Of a stretch of DNA of 12,874 nt, positions 1 to 6,256 are shown in pieces. Each line of letters starts with the position of its first letter. Position 1 is the first letter of the stretch. This DNA comes from Caccousia sp900752115 (GTDB lineage: Bacteria; Bacillota; Clostridia; Oscillospirales; Acutalibacteraceae). The position numbers were made by a program, and so were the translations under genes. The stretch lies in NCBI GenBank assembly GCA_902472225.1, contig CABRNB010000083.1:1-12874 (forward strand), read 5' to 3'. The notes below the pieces were generated by a model. That model worked only from the letters and a program-made list of their open reading frames with translations, searched no databases and was not told the DNA's origin.

Positions 1-22
1 TCCAACTTGGGGAGCCAGAGAG

Positions 23-53
23 AAATCCGAATGCAGCAGCATTCGGATTTTTT
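23..53 (+). terminator. Rho-independent terminator of the gene upstream of the window
   Basis: A perfect 12-bp inverted repeat (23-34 paired with 39-50) encloses a 4-nt loop AGCA and runs into six consecutive T (48-53). This is a textbook intrinsic terminator reading rightward, so it should end a + strand gene lying left of the window. It also shows that the open frame extending left of nth through this hairpin is not part of the nth coding region. Confidence 0.85.
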
Positions 54-118
54 GTGTTCATACCCAAAAACCGAAGCCGGTTCCCCGCCAGCCGTTTTTT
101 ACGGTGGAAGCGTTTCCC

Positions 119-147
119 TTGCCAAAAAGGGCGCAGAGAGGTATGAT
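119..147 (+). promoter_or_regulatory. Sigma-A type promoter of nth
   Basis: TTGCCA (119-124) and TATGAT (142-147) are separated by exactly 17 bp. Each hexamer differs from consensus at one position. The predicted transcript start near 154 lies about 30 nt before the nth ATG, leaving room for the AGGGAGGA ribosome binding site at 170-177. Found by eye only. Confidence 0.7.
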
Positions 148-183
148 AAAGCAGAAGCCATTTTTCGACAGGGAGGAACTCGC

Positions 184-822
184 ATGACAAAACAGGAGCT
201 GGCGCTTGCCGCCATTGAGCGATTGAAACAGGAATATCCGGACGCCGACTGTACGCTCGATTACAATGAGGCGTGGAAGCTGCTTGTCAGCGTGCGGTTG
301 GCCGCCCAGTGCACCGACGCCCGCGTGAACGTGGTGGTGCAGGATCTGTATGCGAAATACCCCTCGGTCGAGGCGCTTGCCGCGGCGGCGGAGGACGACG
401 TGGAACGCATTGTGCGTCCCTGCGGACTTGGCCGGAGCAAAGCGCGCGATATCTGCGCATGTATGAAAATGCTGCGCGACGAGTACGGCGGACATGTGCC
501 GGATGACTTTGACAAGCTTCTGAAGCTTCCCGGCGTGGGCCGCAAGAGCGCGAACCTCATCATGGGAGATGTGTTCGGCAAGCCTGCGATTGTGACGGAC
601 ACGCATTGCATTCGGCTTGTCAATCGGATCGGCCTTGTGGACGGGATCAAGGATCCGAAGCGTGTCGAGATGGCGCTGTGGAAGCTGATTCCGCCCGAGG
701 AGGGCAGCGATTTCTGCCACCGTCTTGTGAACCACGGCCGCGACGTCTGCACGGCCCGCACCGCCCCGCACTGCGATCGGTGCTGTCTTGCCGATATCTG
801 CGAAAAGCACGGCGTCAGCTGA
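184..822 (+). CDS. nth: Endonuclease III (DNA glycosylase/AP lyase)
   Basis: This 212-aa base-excision repair enzyme removes oxidised pyrimidines and cleaves the abasic site by beta-elimination. The helix-hairpin-helix LPGVGRKSAN (residues 115-124) carries the expected catalytic lysine K121 (E. coli K120). The aspartate in TDTH is D139 (E. coli D138). The C-terminal [4Fe-4S] cysteines are C189, C197, C200 and C206. Their spacing is C-x7-C-x2-C-x5-C, one residue longer in the first interval than the x6 of E. coli Nth. LAAQCTD near residue 39 matches the LSAQ.TD segment of the family. The ATG at 184 has AGGGAGGA seven bases upstream and lies just after a good promoter. The longer in-frame opening crosses a terminator and is rejected. 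The gene is monocistronic between two terminators. A 15-bp tandem duplication covers its stop codon. Family assignment is secure. Confidence 0.95.
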   Translation: MTKQELALAAIERLKQEYPDADCTLDYNEAWKLLVSVRLAAQCTDARVNVVVQDLYAKYPSVEALAAAAEDDVERIVRPCGLGRSKARDICACMKMLRDEYGGHVPDDFDKLLKLPGVGRKSANLIMGDVFGKPAIVTDTHCIRLVNRIGLVDGIKDPKRVEMALWKLIPPEEGSDFCHRLVNHGRDVCTARTAPHCDRCCLADICEKHGVS

Positions 823-844
823 CGAAAAATCAGCTGACGAAAAA
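815..844. repeat. Perfect 15-bp tandem duplication over the nth stop codon
   Basis: TCAGCTGACGAAAAA occurs twice in direct succession, at 815-829 and 830-844. The first copy contains the nth TGA (820-822) and the second repeats a TGA in the same frame (835-837). The A-tract of the second copy supplies the T-run for leftward termination at the adjoining hairpin. Confidence 0.85.
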
Positions 845-848
845 AAGG

Positions 849-893
849 ACACGGCTCCGTCGCCTCCACGGGCGGCCGGAGCCGTGTTTTCTG
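849..893. terminator. Bidirectional terminator between nth and the Fur-family gene
   Basis: ACACGGCTCCG (849-859) pairs perfectly with CGGAGCCGTGT (877-887), and inner CGCC/GGCG pairing (861-864 with 871-874) extends the stem. On the + strand it is followed by TTTT, C, then GTTTT. On the - strand the preceding A-run (840-846) becomes a T-tract. It therefore can terminate both the rightward nth transcript and the leftward regulator transcript. Confidence 0.8.
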
Positions 894-924
894 TTTTGTG
901 TACCGCGTCCGGGATGCGGTTTTG

Positions 925-1359
925 CTACCGGTGTTCCTCTCCGCGCCGTTTCGGCGCGGCCGCCGGTTCATGTGCGCTTTGTTCCTTGGCGGCGCAGTGC
1001 GGGCATTTGCCGTAGATCGTCAGGGTGTGGCTCTCGATGGAAAATCCGGTGTCACGGGCCAGTCCTTCCTCCAGCGCGGACAGCGGACAGCCGTCGATGC
1101 GTACACGCGCGTCGCAGCCGGTGCAGATGAGATAATGTCCGTGCCGGCGGGCGAGGGAATACCGCACAACGCTGTCGCCGAAGGTGTCGCGGTGCAGGAG
1201 ATTTTCCGCGCAGAAGCGCTCGAGATTTCGGTACACGGTGGAGAGAGCCATCGCAGGCTCCTCTCCGCAAAGGCGGGAATAAACCTCCTCCGCGCTCAGC
1301 GGCTCGGCGCTTTCTTCCAGCACGCGCAGAATAGCGGCGCGCTGCCGTGTGTTTTTCAT
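925..1359 (-). CDS. Fur-family metal/peroxide-responsive transcriptional repressor
   Basis: This 144-aa protein has the Fur/PerR/Zur fold: an N-terminal winged helix (about residues 1-75, with recognition segment ALSTVYRNLERF at 38-49) and a C-terminal metal-binding dimerisation domain. Visible ligands are H73 and H75 (RRHGHYLIC), two structural zinc pairs C79-x2-C82 and C119-x2-C122, and H111. The PerR/Fur-type histidine expected before the SAEEVY helix is replaced by proline (P20), and an extra C91 follows D89. The subtype (Fur, PerR or Zur) therefore cannot be assigned. The ATG at 1359 has AAGGAGG eight bases upstream, and a TATAAT promoter lies at 1405-1433. The longer frame upstream runs through repeat DNA and is not used. 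The gene is convergent with nth and divergent from nifS. It probably binds DNA in the cytoplasm, but no clear palindromic box is seen near its promoter. Confidence 0.9.
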   Translation of the reverse strand: MKNTRQRAAILRVLEESAEPLSAEEVYSRLCGEEPAMALSTVYRNLERFCAENLLHRDTFGDSVVRYSLARRHGHYLICTGCDARVRIDGCPLSALEEGLARDTGFSIESHTLTIYGKCPHCAAKEQSAHEPAAAPKRRGEEHR

Positions 1360-1404
1360 TGCTCTCTCCTCCTTTCCGCTGCTTCGGGGATGAATTCTGC
1401 TTCT

Positions 1405-1433
1405 ATTATACCCGCTTTTCTCAATTTTGCAAA
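1405..1433 (-). promoter_or_regulatory. Promoter of the Fur-family regulator
   Basis: On the - strand a perfect TATAAT (plus coordinates 1405-1410) is preceded by 17 bp and TTTGCA (1428-1433), a 4/6 match to the -35. It lies in an AT-rich island within GC-rich DNA. The start would be near 1398, about 40 nt before the ATG. No convincing Fur or PerR box is visible over it. Confidence 0.65.
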
Positions 1434-1439
1434 CCTTCC

Positions 1440-1645
1440 CCGTGTGTCTGTCCGCCGCCGCCTTGTGTCTCTGGCTGCCGCCGTCCCGTGTCTCTGCCTG
1501 CCGCCACCTTGTGTCTTTGCTGCCTTCGCCCCGCGCCTCTGCCTGCCGCCGCTCCGCGTCTCTGCCCGCTGCCGCCCCGTGCCTCTGCCTGCTGCCGCCT
1601 CGTGCCTCTGCTCGCTGCCGCCTCGTGCCTCTGGCTGCCGTCGTC
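1440..1645. repeat. Degenerate 23-bp intergenic tandem repeat (minisatellite), about nine units
   Basis: The core G(T/C)G(T/C)CTCTG, followed by a CTGCCGCC-like segment, recurs with core starts at 1444, 1465, 1488, 1511, 1533, 1556, 1579, 1602 and 1625. The steps are 21, 23, 23, 22, 23, 23, 23 and 23 bp. Units diverge mostly by C/T transitions, and a partial core recurs at 1658. The + strand is strongly pyrimidine-rich. A 23-bp period does not preserve reading frame, and frames are open on both strands only because the composition lacks stops, so I read it as noncoding. It lies between the two divergent promoters. There are no unique spacers, so it is not CRISPR. Confidence 0.85.
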
Positions 1646-1651
1646 GGCACG

Positions 1652-1680
1652 TTGCACGTGTCTCCGCAATGTGCTAAAAT
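1652..1680 (+). promoter_or_regulatory. Extended -10 promoter reading toward nifS-thiI
   Basis: TTGCAC (1652-1657), a 17-bp spacer and TAAAAT (1675-1680) preceded by TGC form an extended -10 promoter. It begins immediately after the tandem repeat. The predicted start near 1687 gives a leader of about 215 nt before the nifS ATG. Confidence 0.6.
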
Positions 1681-1686
1681 AAACAC

Positions 1687-1901
1687 AGCTGTATTCTCTG
1701 TCCGCTCGGCTTCCCAGCCGTCGGTTTCCGGTGTCACCGCCAAAATGGATGGTGCGCAAACGGACCGTCAGACCGGCCCGCGGCAGGCAATCCGCGCACG
1801 CAAGTTTTGCTTGCCGGACATGCCCGCGCGGGACGATTCGGACTTGCCCCGCGAAAAGGCCTTTCCTTTCCCTATTTTTCACACCGCAAAGAAGGTATTC
1901 T
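1687..1901 (+). other. Predicted long 5' leader of the nifS operon, hairpin-rich
   Basis: No credible gene is seen here. Small hairpins are visible: CGGCT/AGCCG with a 4-nt loop (1707-1720), GTGCGC (1752-1757) with GCGCAC (1794-1799), GCAAG/CTTGC (1800-1814) and the palindrome CCCGCGCGGG (1823-1832). An in-frame extension of nifS to 1731 exists but has no ribosome binding site and no family similarity. I recognise no known riboswitch class, so the leader role is inferred from the upstream promoter. Confidence 0.35.
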
Positions 1902-3065
1902 ATGAATTGGATTTATCTCGACAACTCCGCTACCACACGGCCGTGTGCCGAGGCTGTGGATAAGATAACGGAACTCCTCACCGTCTGTTGGGGAAATCCG
2001 TCCTCGCTGCATGGGCTCGGCTTTGCCGCGGAGCAGGAGCTTTCCGCCGCGCGCCGTGCGGTCGCCCGCTCGCTCTCCTGCACTCCGGAGGAGATCTTTT
2101 TCACTTCCGGCGGGACGGAGAGCGATAACCTTGCGATTTTCGGCGCGGCGCATGCCCGGCAGAAGCGGGGCCGTCACGTCGTCACCACGCGGATCGAGCA
2201 TCCCGCCGTCCTCAACACGATGGCCGAGCTCGAGCGTGAGGGCTTCGAGGTCACGTATCTCGCCCCCGACGAGTGGGGCCATATCGCGCCGGAGAGCGTC
2301 AAAAGCGCCGTGCGGCCCGACACGGTTCTTGTCAGTCTGATGGCCGTGAACAACGAGGTCGGCACGATTCTGCCGGTGCAGGCGGCGCGCGAGACCATTG
2401 CGGAGCAGAACGCCCCCGCCCTGCTGCATGTCGACGCGGTGCAGGCCTATGGCAAGCTCCCTCTCGCCCCGGCGCGGCAGGGGATCGATCTGCTGACGAT
2501 CAGCGGCCATAAGATTCACGGCCCGAAGGGCGTCGGCGCGCTTTATGTGAAAAAGGGCGTTCATCTTGCGCCGCGCGTGTTCGGCGGCGGGCAGGAGAGC
2601 AATGTACGCCCCGGCACCGAGGGACTTCCTCTCATCGCAGGATTCGGGGCCGCCGTCGCGGCGCTGCCCGACCTCGCCGCGGAGGAGGAACGTATCCGTG
2701 CGCTGAACCGCAGGCTGCGGGAGCGGCTTGCTGCGCTCGACGGCGTGACCGTCCATTCGCCGGACGACGCTCTGCCCTATATTCTGAGCTTTTCGGCCTG
2801 TCCCGTCCGCGCCGAGACGATGCTGCATTTTCTCTCGGAGCGCGGGATCTGCGTGTCCTCCGGTTCCGCCTGCGCGAAGGGAAAGGCGAGCCATGTGCTC
2901 ACCGCGATGAACCTGCCGAAGGAGCAGATTGCCTCGAGCCTGCGCGTGAGCTTCTCGCGCGGCAATACCGAAGCCGACGTGGACGCTCTGGCGGACGCTC
3001 TCGCCGAGGGCCTGCGTACCCTGGCCGCCCGCCTGACGCCGCGCGGCCGCCTCAGAAAATCTTGA
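1902..3065 (+). CDS. nifS: Cysteine desulfurase, NifS/IscS family
   Basis: This 387-aa PLP enzyme converts cysteine to alanine and holds the sulfur as a persulfide. YLDNSATT (5-12) opens the fold, H100 is the cofactor-stacking histidine, HVDAVQ (176-181) carries the PLP aspartate D178, and SGHKIHGPKG (201-210) carries the Schiff-base lysine K204. The catalytic cysteine is C324 in SSGSACAKG. The ATG at 1902 has AAGAAGG six bases upstream, and family similarity begins at residue 1. thiI follows after 19 nt. In Bacillus subtilis a dedicated desulfurase (NifZ) is encoded next to ThiI and feeds it sulfur for tRNA 4-thiouridine. The same partnership is inferred here. No scaffold (iscU) or cluster-assembly gene is nearby, which supports a dedicated rather than a general Fe-S role. 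Family is secure; the exact substrate partner is inference. Confidence 0.94.
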   Translation: MNWIYLDNSATTRPCAEAVDKITELLTVCWGNPSSLHGLGFAAEQELSAARRAVARSLSCTPEEIFFTSGGTESDNLAIFGAAHARQKRGRHVVTTRIEHPAVLNTMAELEREGFEVTYLAPDEWGHIAPESVKSAVRPDTVLVSLMAVNNEVGTILPVQAARETIAEQNAPALLHVDAVQAYGKLPLAPARQGIDLLTISGHKIHGPKGVGALYVKKGVHLAPRVFGGGQESNVRPGTEGLPLIAGFGAAVAALPDLAAEEERIRALNRRLRERLAALDGVTVHSPDDALPYILSFSACPVRAETMLHFLSERGICVSSGSACAKGKASHVLTAMNLPKEQIASSLRVSFSRGNTEADVDALADALAEGLRTLAARLTPRGRLRKS

Positions 3066-3084
3066 CGGAGAAGGAGAGCATCCG

Positions 3085-4263
3085 ATGAAGGAAGTACTTT
3101 TGCTCAAGCTCGGGGAGATTGTCCTCAAGGGCCTGAACCGCAACACGTTTGAGAACGCGCTGATTAAAAATATCCGCCGCCGCCTCGCGCCGCTCGGGGA
3201 GTTCGAGGTGCGCATGGCGCAGTCGACGATCACCGTCACGCCCGGAGAGGGCGCGGATTTTGAGGGCGCGGTGGAACGCGTGCGCAAGATCTTCGGCGTG
3301 ATCACCTTCTCGCGCACCTGCGTGACGGAGAAGAGCATGGAGGCCGTCTGCGCCGCCGCCGTCGAGTACCTGCGTCCGCAGCTGTCCCGCGTGCGGACGT
3401 TCAAGGTGGAGACGAAGCGCTCCGATAAAAAATTCCCGTTTAATTCGCCGCAGATCTCCGCCGAGGTCGGCGCGTGTCTGCTCGACGCTTTCCCGAACCT
3501 GACGGTCAACGTCCATGAGCCGGATGTGACGGTTCGCGTGGAGATCCGCGATTTTGCCGCGTACGTCCATGGCGAGCCGGAGCAGGGCGCGGGCGGGATC
3601 CCCGTCGGCACGGGCGGCAAGGCCGCCATTCTCATCAGCGGCGGCATCGACAGCCCCGTGGCCGCGTGGATGATGGCCAAGCGCGGCGTGGAGCTCACGC
3701 CGATCCATTTTGCCAGCCCGCCCTATACAAGCGAGCGCGCCGAGCAGAAGGTCGCCCAGCTGCTTTCCCGCGTCGCGGCCTACGCCGGACGGATGTATAT
3801 GATTACGGTTCCCTTCGCGCGCGTGCAGGAGGAGATTCTCGACAAGTGCCCGGAGGATTATTTCACCATCCTGATGCGCCGGTTCATGATGCGCGTCTCG
3901 GAACGCATCGCGCAGATCGAGGGCTGCGCCGCGCTCATCACCGGCGAGAGTCTCGGTCAGGTGGCGAGCCAGACCCTGCAGGCCATCGCCGCCACGGACG
4001 ACGCGGCCACGATGCCGGTGTTCCGTCCGCTGATCGGGATGGACAAGAGTGAGATTGTCGCCGTTTCGCGCAGGATCGACACCTTCGACCTCTCCATCCT
4101 CCCCTATGAGGATTGCTGCACCGTCTTCACCCCGCGCCACCCGCGCACCCGCCCGGAGCTCGAGGCCGTGCGCGAGGCCGAGAGCGCCCTCGACGTGGAG
4201 GCGCTGGTGAACGCCTGCGTAGAAGGCCGCCGCGTGACGAAGATTCTGCCCGGCGATTTCTGA
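3085..4263 (+). CDS. thiI: tRNA 4-thiouridine synthase ThiI (rhodanese-less)
   Basis: This 392-aa enzyme adenylates U8 of tRNA and delivers sulfur to make s4U. Many ThiI proteins also serve thiamin thiazole synthesis. The N-terminal region opens with LKLGEIVLKGLNRN (7-20) and is followed by a THUMP domain (about 60-165). The ATP-pyrophosphatase PP-loop is SGGIDS (185-190), followed by TGESLGQVASQTL (287-299) and YEDCCTVF (341-348), whose cysteine corresponds to the conserved C344 of E. coli. E. coli ThiI (about 480 aa) has a C-terminal rhodanese domain carrying C456. This protein ends before it, like the Bacillus form, so sulfur presumably passes directly from the upstream desulfurase. The ATG at 3085 has AAGGAG eight bases upstream and lies 19 nt after nifS, so the two are almost certainly co-transcribed. 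Confidence 0.95.
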   Translation: MKEVLLLKLGEIVLKGLNRNTFENALIKNIRRRLAPLGEFEVRMAQSTITVTPGEGADFEGAVERVRKIFGVITFSRTCVTEKSMEAVCAAAVEYLRPQLSRVRTFKVETKRSDKKFPFNSPQISAEVGACLLDAFPNLTVNVHEPDVTVRVEIRDFAAYVHGEPEQGAGGIPVGTGGKAAILISGGIDSPVAAWMMAKRGVELTPIHFASPPYTSERAEQKVAQLLSRVAAYAGRMYMITVPFARVQEEILDKCPEDYFTILMRRFMMRVSERIAQIEGCAALITGESLGQVASQTLQAIAATDDAATMPVFRPLIGMDKSEIVAVSRRIDTFDLSILPYEDCCTVFTPRHPRTRPELEAVREAESALDVEALVNACVEGRRVTKILPGDF

Positions 4264-4276
4264 GATGGAAAACGAC

Positions 4277-4348
4277 CGCCGCCCGAGCCGTGCCTTTCCG
4301 GCCTGCTGCGGGCGGCGTGTTGATCAGGAGGGCCGTGATTTTCGGCCC
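4277..4348 (+). other. Two stem-loops in the thiI-cinA gap
   Basis: CGCCGCCCG (4277-4285) pairs perfectly with CGGGCGGCG (4309-4317), and GGGCCG (4330-4335) pairs with CGGCCC (4343-4348) around a 7-nt loop. Neither is followed by a T-run, so they are not classical terminators. They may be an attenuation or mRNA-processing element that separates cinA expression from nifS-thiI. Function is inferred. Confidence 0.4.
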
Positions 4349-4374
4349 GTGAGACAGGAAAGAAGGGATTCTTT

Positions 4375-5649
4375 TTGCAAGCAGAACTGATTGCCGTGGG
4401 CACCGAGCTTCTGCTCGGCCACACGATTGATACCGATTCGGCGTTTGCCTCCCGCGAGCTTGCGGCGGCGGGCGTTGATGTGCTGCGCCGGTTTACCGTC
4501 GGCGACAATCCCGACCGCCTTGAGCAGACGCTGCGCCTCGCGCTCTCCCAGAGCGGCCTGGTGATCCTGATCGGCGGCCTTGGGCCGACAAAGGACGATC
4601 TCACGAAGGAGATCGCCGCCGCCGTCTGCGGAAAGCGGCTGGTGCTGCATGAGGACAGCCGCCGCCGGATTGAGGAGCATTTTAAGGGGCGCGTCTGCGG
4701 CGAGACGCAGTGGAAGCAGGCCATGCTGCCGGAGGGCTGCGAGGTGTTCCCGAACAACCACGGCACCGCGCCCGGCTGCATCTTCCGCTCGGAGAGCGGC
4801 TGCCTGGTCGCGCTGCTGCCCGGCCCGCCGTCCGAGTGCGAGCCGATGATCCGTGACGAGCTGATCCCGTATCTGCACCGCCTGACGGGCGGCGTGATTG
4901 TCTCCCGCATGGTGCGCACGTTCGGTATCGGCGAAGGAAGCGCCGCCGAGCGCGCCGCCGATCTGCTCGATTGGTCGAACCCGACCGTCGCGCCGTATGC
5001 GAAGGACAGCGAGATGTTTTTCCGCGTCACGGCGAAGGCCGCGTCCCGCGAGGAAGCGGAAAAGCAGTGCGAGGGTGCGGTGCAGGAGCTGTGCAGCCGC
5101 CTCGGCTCCCGTGTTTACGCGGTGAATGAGGACGGCACGTCGCCGAGCTGCCTGGAACACACGGTGGTCGCCCTTCTCGCGGAGCAGGGCAAGACGATCG
5201 CCGCCGCCGAATCGTGCACCGGAGGCCTCATCGCGAAGCGCCTGACGGACGTGCCCGGCGCGTCGGCCGTGCTGAACATGAGCTTTGTCACGTACTCGAA
5301 CGAGGCCAAGCACCGCCTGCTCGGCGTGCCGGAGGAGCTTCTCGGGCGGTATGGGGCCGTGAGCGAGCAGGTGGCCCGCGCCATGGCCGAGGGCGTGCGC
5401 CGCGCCGCGGAAAGCAGCGTCGGCGTGGGCGTGACGGGAATCGCGGGGCCGGACGGCGGCACGCCGGAGAAGCCCGTCGGGCTTGTGTGGATCGCCGTCA
5501 GCGACGGGGAACACACCTGGGTGCGCCGCATGAACGCGCCCGCGCGCTTCCAGACGCGTGAGAAGATCCGTTACCGCGCCGCCAGCACGGCGCTCGACCT
5601 GGTGCGCCGCTGCCTGTGCGGCCTGCCGATGGAGGAGGAACCGGTGTGA
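4375..5649 (+). CDS. cinA: CinA: pyrophosphatase-like (COG1058) and NMN deamidase (PncC) fusion
   Basis: This 424-aa protein has the standard CinA layout. The N-terminal MoCF-like domain (about 1-170) shows AELIAVGTELLLG (3-15), GGLGPTKDDLT (67-77) and LLPGPPSE (148-155), and is linked in the family to ADP-ribose pyrophosphatase activity. The C-terminal PncC domain (about 260-415) shows AAAESCTGG (276-284) and TGIAGPDGGT (354-363) and hydrolyses NMN to nicotinate mononucleotide in pyridine nucleotide salvage. The start is TTG at 4375: AAGGGA lies six bases upstream and the family N-terminus begins exactly there. It follows thiI by 111 nt with two hairpins between. Its stop overlaps the start of the next gene. 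Family members are often called competence/damage-inducible protein A, but no competence gene is seen here. Identification is secure. Confidence 0.95.
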   Translation: MQAELIAVGTELLLGHTIDTDSAFASRELAAAGVDVLRRFTVGDNPDRLEQTLRLALSQSGLVILIGGLGPTKDDLTKEIAAAVCGKRLVLHEDSRRRIEEHFKGRVCGETQWKQAMLPEGCEVFPNNHGTAPGCIFRSESGCLVALLPGPPSECEPMIRDELIPYLHRLTGGVIVSRMVRTFGIGEGSAAERAADLLDWSNPTVAPYAKDSEMFFRVTAKAASREEAEKQCEGAVQELCSRLGSRVYAVNEDGTSPSCLEHTVVALLAEQGKTIAAAESCTGGLIAKRLTDVPGASAVLNMSFVTYSNEAKHRLLGVPEELLGRYGAVSEQVARAMAEGVRRAAESSVGVGVTGIAGPDGGTPEKPVGLVWIAVSDGEHTWVRRMNAPARFQTREKIRYRAASTALDLVRRCLCGLPMEEEPV

Positions 5650-6140
5650 GGGCTGCCCTTCTGTTTGTCAACGCCCGTCAGACTTTTTTTACGCAGAGCG
5701 AGATTGAGCGTTTCCTTCAGACGCTCGACTGCCGCCTTGACGCTTCGCAGGCCGCGTTCGACGGCTTTCTTCCCACGCTCTCCGCGCTGCTGAAGGAGCA
5801 CGACGCTGTTTTTCTCGTCTCCCCGGCGGACGGGTTTCCGCCCGCGAAGCCCGTCTGCTCCGCCGCCCTGTTTGAGCGCCTGCATGTGCCGGTCGGCCCG
5901 GACGGCGAGCCGCGCGGCGTGCTTCGTCTGCCCGTGGGCGATGTGGAGGGCTATCTGATCGAGAGCCGCAGCCAGGCGATCTGCCTGCTGCCGGATGAAG
6001 CGCCGCTTCTGCCCGCGATGCTGGGACAGGCCGCCGGGCCGCTGTGCGAGAAATTCGGCCTCACGCGCCGTGCCCAGCCCTCCCCGCCTGCGCCCCGTTT
6101 CGAGGCCGCTCTCAGGGAAGAATACGGAGACGTGTATTGA
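5646..6140 (+). CDS. Degenerate CinA-like (MoCF fold) protein, translationally coupled to cinA
   Basis: This 164-aa protein has no catalytic family I can assign. Its GTG start (5646) overlaps the cinA TGA, and GGAGGAGG lies seven bases upstream, so translation should be coupled. By eye it follows the N-terminal CinA domain end to end: RAALLFVNARQTFFT resembles QAELIAVGTELLLGH, HDAVFLVSP (52-60) sits where CinA has GLVILIGG, and ESRSQAICLLPDEAP (106-120) matches the CinA RSESGCLVALLPGPP. The glycine-rich catalytic signature GGLGPTKDDLT is replaced by SPADGFPPAKPV (59-70), so it is probably not an active pyrophosphatase. It may be a regulatory or structural partner of CinA, since the MoCF-type CinA domain oligomerises. 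A longer in-frame opening from 5616 lies inside cinA and lacks a ribosome binding site. Reality of the gene is likely; homology is inferred from weak similarity. Confidence 0.72.
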   Translation: MRAALLFVNARQTFFTQSEIERFLQTLDCRLDASQAAFDGFLPTLSALLKEHDAVFLVSPADGFPPAKPVCSAALFERLHVPVGPDGEPRGVLRLPVGDVEGYLIESRSQAICLLPDEAPLLPAMLGQAAGPLCEKFGLTRRAQPSPPAPRFEAALREEYGDVY

Positions 6141-6256
6141 TGGGAAGCGGAAGACTTTGAAACAGCCTCCTGCAAGAGAGAACACGGCTTGCTTGCTGTC
6201 CGCGCCGTGCGGAAATCCGTTTCCCGACAGATTGACAAGAAAGCGAGGGAATCCCG

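Noticed and set aside
7..183. N-terminal extension of nth to position 7
   Set aside because: It would run through an intrinsic terminator and the promoter; the ATG at 184 has a good ribosome binding site and matches the family N-terminus.
1394..1413. Possible PerR/Fur box over the regulator's promoter
   Set aside because: Only the TATAAT of the -10 resembles one half of a PerR box; the second half is absent.
1440..1645. Possible CRISPR array
   Set aside because: The units are contiguous and degenerate with no unique spacers, and no cas gene is near.
1421..1882. Open frames on both strands across the tandem repeat, including Gln/Arg/Gly repeats on the - strand
   Set aside because: The 23-bp period shifts frame every unit and several frames are open at once, as expected from a stop-poor composition; no ribosome binding site.
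1872..3698. A 608-codon - strand open frame over nifS and thiI
   Set aside because: It is the mirror of two secure enzymes, with no ribosome binding site or recognisable domain.
6232..6237. A perfect TTGACA hexamer before the serine hydrolase
   Set aside because: The matching -10 position falls on the start codon and has no TATAAT-like sequence.
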